Shown here: one piece after another, positions 48,089 to 58,871 of the stretch | Layout: the number at the start of each line of letters is the position of its first letter | How positions within the stretch are numbered: position 1 is the first letter of the stretch | Assembly (NCBI GenBank): GCA_022497145.1 | Contig: MU385983.1 | Location: forward strand, 1-64,000 | Direction of reading: 5' to 3' | DNA length: 64,000 nt | Origin: Rostrohypoxylon terebratum | Lineage: Eukaryota; Ascomycota; Sordariomycetes; Xylariales; Hypoxylaceae | Program-made: the position numbers and the translations under genes | Notes under the pieces: model-generated | Seen by the model: only the letters and a program-made list of their open reading frames with translations | Database searches by the model: none | Told to the model about the DNA's origin: nothing

Positions 48089-48239
48089 CTTGGTTTGGAT
48101 GAATATCAAAGTCCTGCCTGATATCCAAAAATAACATGTTACGAACCACAAAGTCAAATCTATAATCATTACATCGATGGTATCAGTGGACCCCGGACCG
48201 GCCGAGGTTCTGAAAGAAGACCAAAGACAAAGATAATGC

Positions 48240-48311
48240 ATTAGACACATTAGACACATTAGACACATTAGACACATTAGACACATTAGACACATTAGAC
48301 GCATTAGACAC
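48240..48311. repeat. 9-bp minisatellite (ATTAGACAC)8
   Basis: Eight tandem 9-bp units, seven identical and one with an A-to-G change (unit 7). About 150 bp after the AIG1-family stop codon, so it may lie in its 3' UTR. Confidence 0.9.
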
Positions 48312-48830
48312 ATCAAACGTATTAGAGTAGCGTATCTGATTTTGGATAAAAAAGTCAACGGTCTCTTTGATTAGGTACGGACAATAAGATTGGAACAAGA
48401 GTTGGAACAAGGGATCAGTTCGACATAACTACCGTAAGTTTGGAGCAACTCGATCCATTCAACCTGAAGGCTTGCATATGTTTTGCTGCATCGCAGAAGG
48501 CGCGAGATGTCAAATCGAGTTTCTTGCATTGGATCAAATCGCGTGTAATTGCCAGGGTAAGTGATCCTAAAAGTCCTACATATCAAACTTCCATGATATC
48601 GATAATCTTGGAGGTCCTATAGCATTGAACTCTGAGGTCATAACATGGATCTAGATTCTATGGATCCATGGATCCATGGACAGATGCTTCGCTGCTGCTG
48701 TGACGCGCTGTAACGGTGTGACGGTGTGACCCCGCCATCGGAGCAGGTACCCCTCGGAGTTTCGTTAAGGTTCATTGAGTTAATCACTTTTTACCATTTT
48801 CGCCGCACTATAATCGACCCGCCCCCACTA

Positions 48831-48836
48831 TGACTC
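48831..48836 (+). promoter_or_regulatory. Candidate Gcn4/CPC-1 core site (TGACTC)
   Basis: TGACTC 226 bp upstream of the DAHP synthase ATG. Amino-acid biosynthesis genes in fungi are commonly under general control by Gcn4/CPC-1, which binds TGACTC(A/T). Single copy, followed by T, so tentative. Confidence 0.35.
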
Positions 48837-49056
48837 TTGAGTGGGCTAATCTTTTATATTTTTTTTTAGCACTGATAAAAGAGTCCCTTTGCGACAGGAG
48901 ACGTTCGATCGCGCCGTCACTACTAGACCAATTGAATTACCTATCAGTCGCCGCCTTTCTTCGAACTAATCAAGTATCTTATATATTACCTAGGCAGAAG
49001 ATCGAAAAGTTCAGAAAGGTCAGAAGGATCGGAGTTGCTTCGATAATTCACCCATC

Positions 49057-50387
49057 ATGTCTGTAGGTGCTCTTGGGCTCAGTAACTCAGAAGATGAGCT
49101 TCGTCTATACCAAGTACTGACCCTCTTCTTCTCTTCTCTTCGCTAGGCCTTCTATATCGAAAATAAGAACGTGGGTAATAAACTCGACAGCGAAGATTGG
49201 AGAAGTAGGCATTGATTCCCTGGAGCAAGGGGAAAGACCGCAAAACTAACGACATTTTCCAGTTCGCGGCTATAACCCTCTTACACCCCCCGATCTTCTC
49301 CAACATGAGATCCCCCAGACGGCCAGGTCAAAGAAAACGGTGCTCACAAGCCGCGAAGAGGTGGTGGCTGTAGTCAATGGCACGGACGAGAAACAGAGAC
49401 TACTAGTAATTATCGGTCCGTGTTCCATCCACGATCCAAAGTCGGCCCTCGAATACTGCGATTTGCTGCTGAAGGAAAAGGAGAAGCACCAAGATGAGTT
49501 GCTTATTGTCATGCGGGCTTACCTTGAGAAACCGAGGACGACGGTGGGCTGGAAAGGCCTGATAAACGACCCGGATATCGACAACAGTTTCAACATCAAC
49601 AAGGGGTTGCGCATGTCGAGACAACTTTTTGTCGATCTTACCGACAAGGGGATGCCAATCGCTAGCGAGCTATTGGATACTATCTCGCCACAGTTCCTAG
49701 CTGATGTTCTTTCGGCTGGAGCGGTTGGCGCGAGAACAACGGAGAGTCAGCTGCACCGGGAGTTGGCGAGCGGCACCTCGTTCCCAGTAGGATTCAAGAA
49801 TGGTACGGACGGTACACTGAGAGTCGCGATCGACGCAATTGGGGCTGTTCGACATCCACACCATTTCCTCTCCGTTACCAAACCTGGAGTCGTAGCTATT
49901 GTTGGCACAGTCGGAAATGACGACTGCTTCGTAATCCTACGTGGCGGAAGCCATGGTACTAATTTCGACTCGAAGAGCATTGCGGAGGCCAAGGAGGCCC
50001 TGGCGAAGTCTGGACTGCGACAGCGACTCATGGTAGATTGTAGTCACGGAAACTCGTTGAAGAATCACAAGAACCAACCCTTGGTTGCTGCCGATCTGGC
50101 AGAGCAGATATCTAAGGGGGAGCCCGGCATCATGGGCGTTATGATTGAGAGTAACATCAATGAAGGTAAGCAATATCCAAGAATTTGGGAATATGTCAAG
50201 CAGATCGCTAATTATACGCCCCACAGGTAGCCAAAAGGTGCCGCAGGAGGGGAAGGCTGGCCTGCAGTACGGCGTTAGTATCACAGATGCTTGCATCGGA
50301 TGGCAAGACACAGTCGCGGTTCTCGACGGCCTTGCCAATGCTGTTAAGGAGCGAAGAAGAGTTGCTGGTATAAATGGTGTACAGTAA
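49057..50387 (+). CDS. 3-deoxy-D-arabino-heptulosonate 7-phosphate (DAHP) synthase
   Basis: Four exons: 49057-49113, 49147-49204, 49263-50165 and 50227-50387, 392 aa. It condenses phosphoenolpyruvate and erythrose 4-phosphate, the first step of the shikimate pathway to Phe, Tyr and Trp. It is a type I enzyme of the yeast Aro3/Aro4 class: WRIRGYNPLTPPDLLQHE, IIGPCSIHDP (active-site Cys), MRAYLEKPRTTVGWKGLINDP, GARTTESQLHRELASG, GFKNGTDG, DCSHGNS (metal-binding His) and GVMIESNINEG. Splicing was set by these conserved joins; the first two introns are very short (33 and 58 bp), and the 33-bp first one is below the usual limit, so the first exon is the weakest part. Which of Phe or Tyr inhibits it cannot be decided from the sequence. 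Confidence 0.9.
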
Positions 50388-51187
50388 ATAGAGAGCTGTC
50401 GCCGTTCTTCAAAGACAACGGCTAATTACGATTGATTTTTTTTAAAAAAAATGGTTGAATATGCGATTTAAAATTTAAAGACATCCAAATATATTTTAAG
50501 GAAGTTAGGCACTAAGTCAGTAAGGAAAAAGGATGGAAAGGAAAATGGTATCTCTGTGGTGTGGTAATAATACCTAATATAGTACTATTATCAAAATAAA
50601 GACCACCAAAAACATTTGCATTGGTATTATTTTATTTAGTGCCTACCTACCTAGTACTACTTAGTACCACTACTACTGGCTACTATGTAGTATACAAGCT
50701 GACAAGTAGGTAGGTAGGTACCTACTGAGTCCTAGACTTCAAATTGTACCTAGTATTACTTACTAGATCTCTTTCTCCATCGCCTTAGGTAAAGTTAAAA
50801 ATAAGTGGCTACATACAGCAGTATGTCATAGGCTGCTTAATAGTACATACCTACATAGTATCTACTAGGTAGTAGGACAGTCGATCGAACCTTGAAATTA
50901 GACCCACCTACATCGATGGATCCAATGGACGCCGCACGATTTCGAAAGTTCCAAGGTATTAGTAGCGTCAATCACGTGATTAGCGGATCGGTCCAATAAG
51001 ACTAACCTCGGCCAATAGGATGCACCTATTTCCAATTGCTTCAAGGCCTGAGCACTTTTTCATATTCAACCTTGTGCTGCTTGTGTAAATTAGGTTGACC
51101 TTTTCCAACACCACCGTACAAAAGCCTCAATTGACTTTGTCAACCTACCCGTCGCACCCCCCACGAACGGGTAGAAACTCGCCCTCC
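50388..51187. other. Spacer and promoter of cytochrome c1
   Basis: TACCTA/TAGGTA-rich DNA at 50640-50730 and 50840-50880, then a promoter with CACGTG and two CCAAT boxes (50973-51016). A pyrimidine-rich leader precedes the ATG. Confidence 0.5.
50973..51016 (+). promoter_or_regulatory. CACGTG plus two CCAAT boxes before cytochrome c1
   Basis: ATCACGTGAT (CACGTG at 50973-50978) followed by CCAAT at 50993-50997 and CCAAT at 51012-51016, both in the same orientation and 19 bp apart, about 170-215 bp before the ATG. CCAAT is the HAP/CBC site that drives respiratory genes; CACGTG is bound by bHLH factors such as Cbf1. Confidence 0.5.
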
Positions 51188-52515
51188 ATGTTGGCAAGAT
51201 CTTGCCTGCGCTCTGCGCGCATTCTCAACGGCGCCAGAAATGGCGCGACCGCTTTCACCAAGGTACCGTCCGATTGACACTACCCGCTGCCCCGAGTCCC
51301 GATTCCCCGTCTGATCACCACAAATACGACGACTACGATCATAGTGCTTATATAAAATAAAGAGACAAAGGCATGGCTAATTCTTATAACTATGCAGCGA
51401 TCTATCTCCTCGTCGAGCTCAGGAACCTCTACCGAATCTCCGATGAAACTGAACGTTGCCGCTGCCGCTTCGACAGCTCTCGCTATTGGATCTGTAGCGT
51501 GGTACTATCATCTCTATGGATCTACCGCTCACGCAATGACGCCTGCAGAGGAAGGGTGAGTTTGCTACTGCCCAGTATAACAGGGAGAGGGCACACGTAT
51601 CGTTTTTGATCCGGTGTCGAATGTAGACGGCAGACCGGGGCTGGCCGCTCTCTGATATCCTAGGTCCACCATGATTCTAACGCATATAAATTAGTCTGCA
51701 TCCGACAGCTTACCCGTGGGTTCACGAGCAGTGGTTGAAAACTTTTGACCATCAAGCGTAAGGTCCAACCCTTTTTTTGATTTGATTTGTTTTGTTTTGT
51801 TTTGCTTTTCCACCCTCCTCCTCTAACTGGCTATACCAGGCTTCGTCGAGGTTTCCAGGTATACCGTGAAGTCTGTGCAGCATGTCACTCACTTAGCCGA
51901 GTCCCTTACCGAGCGCTCGTCGGAACCGTCCTGACGGTAGACGAAGCGAAGGCAATGGCCGAGGAGAACGAATATGACACCGAACCCAACGACGAGGGCG
52001 AGATCGAGAAGCGTCCTGGAAAGTTATCTGACTACATCCCGGCCCCATATAAAAATGACGAGGCGGCTCGAGCTGCCAACAATGGCGCCCTGCCACCCGA
52101 TCTAAGTTTGATCATCAAAGGACGCCACGGCGGTTGCAACTACATCTTTAGCTTGTTAACCGGATATCCCGAAGAACCTCCTGCAGGTGCTCAGGTCGGC
52201 GCTGGTCTAAATTTCAACCCTTACTTCCCGGGTACGGGTATCGCCATGGCCCGCGTTCTGTATGATGGACTAGTAGAGTACGAGGATGAGACCCCGGCGT
52301 CTACATCACAAATGGCCAAGGACGTGGTGGAATTCCTCAATTGGGCGGCGGAGCCTGAGATGGATGACCGAAAGCGAATGGGACTGAAGGTGTTGACTGT
52401 CACTTCTGTCCTCTTCGCCCTAAGCGTGTGGGTCAAGCGGTACAAGTGGGCAACGCTCAAATCGAGGAAGATTGTCTACGACCCTCCGAAGGCGTCTAAT
52501 AATATCCGTACGTAA
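51188..52515 (+). CDS. CYT1: Cytochrome c1, bc1 complex heme subunit
   Basis: Four exons: 51188-51262, 51398-51555, 51695-51757 and 51840-52515, 323 aa. Cytochrome c1 carries electrons from the Rieske protein to cytochrome c at the outer face of the inner mitochondrial membrane. The N terminus is a bipartite presequence: an Arg-rich, acid-free stretch (MLARSCLRSARILNGARN) then a hydrophobic sorting segment (AAAASTALAIGSVAWYYHLYG) and the mature start MTPAEEGLHPTAYPW. The heme site is CAACH at about residues 111-115. The axial Met lies in GTGIAMARVLYDG. The single anchor helix is near the C terminus (LTVTSVLFALSVWVKRYKW), followed by KSRKIVYDPP. All family marks are intact. Confidence 0.96.
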
Positions 52516-53586
52516 AGACGTCCGCTGCTGTATGTACTACTAAGTTACCCTATCATACTGCACTCGCACCACTCCTTTGGCTTGGCAAGAGGAAGAGAAG
52601 GCAAAAGAGATGTGAGGCCAACCAGGGGGTCGGATTAATACCGACTCGCGGCTCTAGAGTGTATATCAACTTCCTAAATGTTAGACGTTCACAGAAGTCT
52701 ACTTGAAAGTACATGAGGGGCGATTTCAATGTTCAGAATGGACCCACGATGCTTGACAAAATGCACGAATGTAGTTTTTCCCCTAACCTTGGACAGACAT
52801 TGGACGTTTCTCTCGTTGCTACAAGTAATTACCAAGAATACATACAGTATCATTGCCGGGATATGTGCTGGGTAGATTTTGTACCTACGCAGTACATAAG
52901 CCGTTACTATGTAGGTATATCGATATGGATCGTTTCTGAGAGATCTTCTCCTACAGTCGAGTTTGCTTAAGCCTTGGGTACTTGATAGGTATACCTAAAC
53001 GTATCCGTGGATGGATACATGCAGGTGTGCATCCATCTCAAGCTACTACCTAGTAGGCACGACCAGAGATCCCCCAGGTTTTTGTATCTGGCGACGACGC
53101 TTCGACCACCACACTACCCAGTAAGTACATATATGCGGTACAATACACTGGGTATAGTATGTATTACCTACATACCTAGCACCGGTACCTAGGACGTACC
53201 TACTAGGTAATGGGTACACTGGATACTAACAATGCTCGTACCTATTCTCAATCATCATATCGACATTACCTACAATAATAGGTGTGATTACATACCTCCC
53301 AGTCCGTACGATTTAGGACAGCTGGATTTAGGAGGATGCTTTGATTAAAGCAACAACCACCACAACATAAAATCTTCACACTCGTTCCTCAACTCTAGTT
53401 CAACTTCACCTTCACCAAACGTGCCGTTGGGGTGGCTCTCGATTATTTTACATACGCCTTTTATCAGCTACCTAGGACCTAGGACCTAGGTAGACATCCA
53501 AATCAACCTACAACCTTGAAGTATCTAGCGCCATCGTCGCCGTCGGTCTCCTCCAAAAGCGTAACAGCGCAAGCACGCTCGGTCGC
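52516..53586. other. Gene-free spacer
   Basis: Mixed-composition DNA with a few TACCTA/CCTAGG words (53040-53060, 53160-53210, 53465-53495). The ORF at 52713-52970 has no recognisable protein features. Confidence 0.5.
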
Positions 53587-55418
53587 ATGGACGGAGACAA
53601 AATGCATCATTACCAGCAAGCAGTCGATCTACTATACGGCTTCCAAATTGGAAATGAATCTCAGCGATCGTATATGGCGGACTTGATCACAAATGGTCAT
53701 GTGTCTGAAGATAATATGAAAGCTTTAACTCTCCATAGCTTAAGGCGTAATTTTGAAGAATTTGTTATGCTAGTGTCCTGTGCAGACTCAATGAGAGAGA
53801 AAGCATCCTTCGGTAATCCTCTCGACGGGCGAGACACACTCACTTTCATCACCAAGATTCTCCAGCTGCCTCACTCCTCAGGTGAACCTTCTGGGGATGA
53901 GGCGCAAACGTTTCCCCAGCACGAAGAAGTTCCCATTAAGAAGCCAAATAGTGGTCGAAACAAGACAGGTCCAGGCCAACTCCTTAAAAAGCGTGGAAAG
54001 GATAACCTGTCACCATTCTGGGCTACTCCTCGATCTACTCCTCAGGCATTGGCAGAATTATTTGAGGACCGACCCGAAGATGACCAGAAGAAGAGAAAGA
54101 AACAGGAGAAGCAGAAGGGCAAGAATGAGAGAAAAGAAAAGAAGGCAAAGATGAGAAAGGAAGCCAAGGCCCAGAAGGCGAAGGGGGATGAGAATCTTGA
54201 TTCCTACTCTCAAAAACTACCTATACGCCCGGTACTTGAGGCCCTCCAGCATCAAGGCAATGAAGCGGTTGATAATCCCGCCATTTCTTTAAAACGCCGC
54301 CACTCACAGGTGGCCAGGCGCCTGTGAGTGGCTCTCTTGTCCTGCGCGACATCCCCGCCCCTTTCACCTCAGCAAATACAGAGGCAAATGAGTCATTGCC
54401 ATGCGAACAGTTCCCTTCGACAACTTCCAGCGACATTAGGATGGTGTCAAATATGAACAAATCGAGATCAGGCGCGCCAGATAAAGGAGACAGGCCGGAG
54501 AAAACTAGCACAGTATCAGAAAATCAAGGAAAGACGAATACCTTAATTCAAGCCCAGAATCAAACTCCCAAACGCGCGGCAAAATCACCATATTTCTCAC
54601 CATATTTTGATATGGAAGAGACTTCTCCTACCAAAGTAAGAGTTCCTCGCCCTCCTCGCGGAACTATCCCATGTATCCCCTTCCCGCGCTTAGACGCCCC
54701 GAAGTTTGGCTTAATTCAAGAGGACCTTGCGAGCGATCCATTTCGCCTACTTGTGGCAGTTACCTTCCTCATTCGCGTCAAGGGAAAGCTTGCATTGCCA
54801 GCATTTCACCAGCTAATGAGTCGGTATCCAACGCCCAAAAGTTTGGCAGAGGCGAACACGGAAGACATCATAAGCATGATCAAGCACCTCGGGCTCGTAA
54901 CGGTCAGGGCTGCAGCAATCCAGAAATATGCACGCACTTGGATAGATAATCCGCCAAAAGCTGATGTTCGATATGAGGTGAAGAACTATCCCGGACCTAC
55001 CGACAGGACTGATAGCCGGCTGGATGAATATGAGCCATTGATTTCCGACAGCTCAAGGCTTCCAGCCTGGGAGATCGGTCATATGACGCAGGGTCGATAT
55101 GCTATTGATAGCTGGAGAATATTCTGTAGAGATGTCCTCCTTGGGCGAGCAGAGGATTGGAGAGGCAAAGGACGAGAAGGGGAATTTCAACCCGAGTGGA
55201 TGCGAGTGTTGCCAGAGGATAAAGAACTCCGAGCTTGCCTGAGATGGCTCTGGATGCAGGAAGGCTGGGCGTGGGATCCGAGAACCGGGGACCGAGAAAT
55301 TCTCCCAGAAAATCTGCGGAAGGCGGTAGACGAGGGAAGGGTCACGTACGACGATACTGGGGGACTAAAGATCCTCGACAAGGAGAATTTGTCTTCGTCT
55401 CAGCCCTCTTATGAGTGA
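53587..55418 (+). CDS. MBD4-like HhH-GPD DNA glycosylase, split reading frame
   Basis: Two overlapping frames, 53587-54327 and 54324-55418. I join them with one intron, 54324-54430 (GTGAGT donor, TTCCAG acceptor), giving 574 aa. Another frame-keeping choice is 54310-54410; a frameshift cannot be excluded. The N-terminal part is a short ordered block (residues 5-95) then a Lys/Glu-rich coil. The C-terminal 230 residues are a helix-hairpin-helix glycosylase domain resembling the catalytic domain of MBD4: FGLIQEDLASDPFRLLVAVTF, ANTEDIISMIKHLGLVTVRA (the HhH), and the catalytic Asp in GRYAIDSWRIF. MBD4 removes T or U from G mismatches left by deamination of 5-methylcytosine or cytosine. No methyl-CpG-binding domain is visible, as is usual for fungal members. 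Confidence 0.8.
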
Positions 55419-55644
55419 TCAACACTACACACAATATAAGCCAACACTGGCTACCTAGGTCCTAGGTACCCAGCAGAACCAAACGCTAACCTGTTTGTAT
55501 AATCTAAAAACAATAGTTGAATAGTTGAATTTACCGTGTAGCACTTTGTGAAGCATCCAGTCCTCGTAGTCTGGACGATTGTCTGCCCATCCATATTATG
55601 ACACAACGGCAAAACCAGAAAAAAAAAAAAAAGCAACTGATGAC

Positions 55645-56151
55645 CTAGTTATCCTTCTCCTCAACCAATCCCTTTGAAGCCTCTTTTCTAACAATGGCCT
55701 CGAGAATTATCGCCGTCTTGCGATCGTGGATCTCGTCAAGGGCGGAGGAAGCACTCATCCAAGCAGCAATCAAGTTTCCCTGGCGCGCGAAGGAGGTCGT
55801 CCACCAACTTTTAGAGCGTAGCTGGCTTCTCTGTAGATGCTGGTAGCCCTGCCAGGGGAAATTGTAGGCTAGGTGCAGCTGCATTAAGCTCGGGTGCTCG
55901 TCCAGGGTGACCAATGCCTGGCGTAAACACTGCCGATAGTAGTGTATCGAACCACCGACGAAGCCAACACACGATCCCAATAGAAAGCCTAGGCTGCCGC
56001 CACCGGTAAGTATACCTGATGCTGCGGCGGTGGCTAAACCTAACAATGCCTGGCCACAAATTAGCAAGCGGTAGAGACGGCCAGAGTCCCAAATTGGAGA
56101 AAGGGGGAGACGGACTGCTGTTGAGGATGCAACAAACATAGAGCGGAACAT
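55645..56151 (-). CDS. Small membrane protein, function unknown
   Basis: Single exon, 168 aa. Two Gly/Ala-rich hydrophobic segments (LLICGQALLGLATAAASGIL and GGGSLGFLLGSCVGFVGGSIHYY, residues about 28-70) form a hairpin. A soluble part of about 95 residues with the motif YNFPWQGYQHLQ and an acidic-basic helical tail follows. The N terminus (MFRSMFVASSTAVRLPL) lacks acids and could target mitochondria. I do not recognise the family. The ATG at 56151 is the first of the frame; no upstream exon was found. Confidence 0.6.
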   Translation of the reverse strand: MFRSMFVASSTAVRLPLSPIWDSGRLYRLLICGQALLGLATAAASGILTGGGSLGFLLGSCVGFVGGSIHYYRQCLRQALVTLDEHPSLMQLHLAYNFPWQGYQHLQRSQLRSKSWWTTSFARQGNLIAAWMSASSALDEIHDRKTAIILEAIVRKEASKGLVEEKDN

Positions 56152-57580
56152 ATAGAGGCCATGACCACTTTCATTGAGACAACGTTAGCTATTATTTCTA
56201 ATATGAAAAATATTCTCAACTACCTGGTAGGCACCTAGGACCTAGGTACATAAGATCTGATCTCCTTACCTTGGTCTACTCCAATTTCCAATGGTGCGCA
56301 ATAGCTGGCTAACATGGCTCCCGACGGTGCTTGCAGTGTTGACCTCGTAGTCTACCTGAACAAGAGTAGATCATGTTAACATGTTACCATTTGATATGTT
56401 AAGTACAATATTTTTTTTTTTTTTTTTTTGCATTTTCGTGCTAGACTCTTATAAAGAAGAATGAGGTTCGTACCATAACAGGATTTTTTTTTAAAAAAAA
56501 AAGATGAAATATCTAATATTATTTTTTTCTTCCCTTTTTTTATTATCTTTGTCTGATTTTTCCCCCTTAAAGTAGCCTTTTCTCAATCAATCAGTAATAT
56601 TGATTTAATCGCGAGATAATTATCATAGGTATGTACCTAGGTCCTAGGTTATAGTATATACATAGTTTCTTATCTCTTCCGACGAAGCCCAAACCATACT
56701 AATAATATGTAGCGCCAACTTTAACTGGTCCATTAGCACAAAGTTACCCCTACATCGATCATCCATGGATTGATTGATCCATCTAGTAGTAGGTACCTAG
56801 TACCTATCTACCTAGTACCTGTCTGCCTGTATCGAAACATGAAAACAACATTGAACTTCAACCTTACATCATCATTAAGTACGATAGATACCGCGATCGA
56901 AAGAAGCAATTTCGTAGGAATTTCAATGGTTCTAGCGGTTTCATAATACATACTGGATGGATAGTATGTATCGGACAGAGCCCGGAGTAATCTGTATTAA
57001 TCTACAACCTGCAACCTGCAACCTCCAACACAACAAAGCATTGTCATTTGCAATGACACCTAAGCCTTGACACCTAAGCCTTAAGGTTCCCTTCATTCTG
57101 GGCCATTTCAGCCTAACGTCAGATTGATTAGTAGGCCGATATGGGTCCATAACGGGGTGGTCGAGCATTATACGTACCATCCACATAAGTCATACAGTCA
57201 TACAGTCATACAGACCACGAGACAAATAACGAGCTGCGTGGTTCAAGCTGAAGACCGGGGAAGAAAAAGCAAATCAACATTCGATATACAACATATTATA
57301 ACGAGAATAGGCCGCCTTGGTAATTCGCCCCTCCAATAATCTCCAGTATAATAGACGCCCCGCAACCTCTGAGATCTGTGGCACATGATATATACGATAT
57401 ATACACCATAAGCACCATACACACCATACACACCATACACACCATACACACCATACAAGTTGGGCAAAAGATCTGTTTGGCCTTATTCTCTCCTCTTCTC
57501 CTTTATGTTATTTCGATCCGGACGCCGTTCCTAACTTACCTAGTCAATTGCTCGCTTAACGTGCCGTCAACAGGCGAGCG
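56152..57580. other. Gene-free spacer and leader of pyroglutamyl peptidase
   Basis: Contains homopolymer T/A tracts (19 T at 56411-56429; runs near 56485-56545), TACCTAG words (56620-56650, 56790-56820), a GTCATACA triplet repeat (57184-57215) and a 9-bp minisatellite (57413-57457). Positions 56200-56400 have no supported exon of the neighbouring membrane protein. Confidence 0.5.
57413..57457. repeat. 9-bp minisatellite (CACCATACA)5
   Basis: Five tandem copies of a 9-bp unit about 125 bp before the pyroglutamyl peptidase ATG, likely in the leader or promoter. Its unit differs from the 9-bp array at 48.2 kb. Confidence 0.85.
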
Positions 57581-58532
57581 ATGGGCTCTCTTGACACTTC
57601 CAAGGATGAGTTGACCGTACTGGTCACGGGCTTCGGGGTATGTAGCCTACAACACGCTACCATCTGGTACTCCGCATTCATCGTCTTACCGGGTGTCAGC
57701 TAATTAGTTAATTTCACATAGCCTTTCAAGGTGCAGTACCCGGTGAACCCAGCCTGGGAGATCACCGCATCTTTGCCGGACTATTTACCGCCCGATCGGG
57801 CGAAGGATCCCGCCCGCCAGACCACGTTAAACTTACCTCCGGTCAGGATCGTAAAGGAGGGTCCTGTCCGAGTCAATTATGAGGTCACGAGGGAGCTCGT
57901 GCCAACGCTTTGGGACGACCCCGGCCGGCAAATTGATTATGTCATCCATATAGGAATGGCAGGACCACAACCCATCTATTCCATCGAGAGGCGCGGCCAT
58001 CGCGATGGATATGACAAACCCGATGTAGACGGCCAGCTTCTCGGGGATGAACAGAGGCGAAGGCGCGAAGGCGACAAATGGATATGGCAGTCAGTAAATC
58101 CGACTTATACTGGTCTTCGAGGGCAAGACAAGACGGATCACTAACTCGGCTTGTCGCAGCGATGTTCCCGCAGAACTTCTAACGGACTTGGATATCGAAA
58201 ACATCTACAAGAGATGGGTCGAGCGTAGCCCGGTAGGGTTTCCTTATTCTCATTCTTTCGCTCGTGAAAATACCAAATCAAGTGCTAACTTAAAGTACTA
58301 AAAGGACAATATACGGTTGCAGCTTTCCGAGGATGCTGGGCACTATCTGTGCGACTTCATCTACTTTTCAAGCTTAGCTCATCTGTATAAGCAGCAAAGG
58401 TCTAGGAAGGTGATATTCTTTCACGTCCCATTGAATCCCGACGAGGAGTCCCTCAGACGCGGGAAAGAACTCGCCCTGCAACTGATCAGATCCATTTGTG
58501 AGATTGGGCTTCAAAAGGGCCCCGTCTCGTAG
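57581..58532 (+). CDS. Pyroglutamyl peptidase type I (peptidase family C15)
   Basis: Four exons: 57581-57637, 57722-58089, 58160-58232 and 58305-58532, 241 aa. It removes an N-terminal pyroglutamate from peptides in the cytosol. The family start LVTGFGPF is split across exon 1 and 2, followed by NPAWEIT. The catalytic triad candidates are the Glu in GPQPIYSIERRG, the Cys in DAGHYLCDFIYFSSL and the His in VIFFHVPLNPD. The third intron keeps phase 0; the second uses a GTCAGT donor (58090), less standard, because GTAAAT at 58094 would break the frame. Some fungal members are longer; this one has the expected size. Confidence 0.9.
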
Positions 58533-58871
58533 AGTAATACTCCCGGTGAGAATATTTCAGCCTGTCACATAAGATATCATATGTTTGTAGTTAACAACAG
58601 CTATATATACTTGTCGTCGTCAATGTGCCAAGGTATTACCTAGTCGTTTCTCGATATTACTTCCAGAAATATGTCCGAATAAGAAATGGCCATGTTACTA
58701 ATAGTCTTTGTGTCTTGGTAATGAATAATAGCATGAAGATCATCCCATATGGTTTTCGAAGAATTGGAGAAATTACCGCTGTAAGATTAGGGCTATTATA
58801 CACGCTTCCTAAGCATACATCACCGTTTTCCGTCGTCCCCACTTCCCTCTTCCCTCTTTTAAGTACGTATC
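58533..58871. other. 3' space between convergent genes
   Basis: Convergent 3' ends of pyroglutamyl peptidase and the DUF3669-like gene. No other feature seen. Confidence 0.5.

Larger units (their letters stand above)
48089..49056. other. Spacer and promoter of the DAHP synthase gene
   Basis: Contains the 9-bp minisatellite (48240-48311), GGATCCATGGATCCATGGA around 48660, and the TGACTC motif at 48831. The small ORFs at 48440-48622 and 48830-49066 have no support. Confidence 0.5.

Noticed and set aside
48239..48315. CRISPR-like array
   Set aside because: The units are 9 bp in direct tandem without spacers; it is a minisatellite in a eukaryotic genome.
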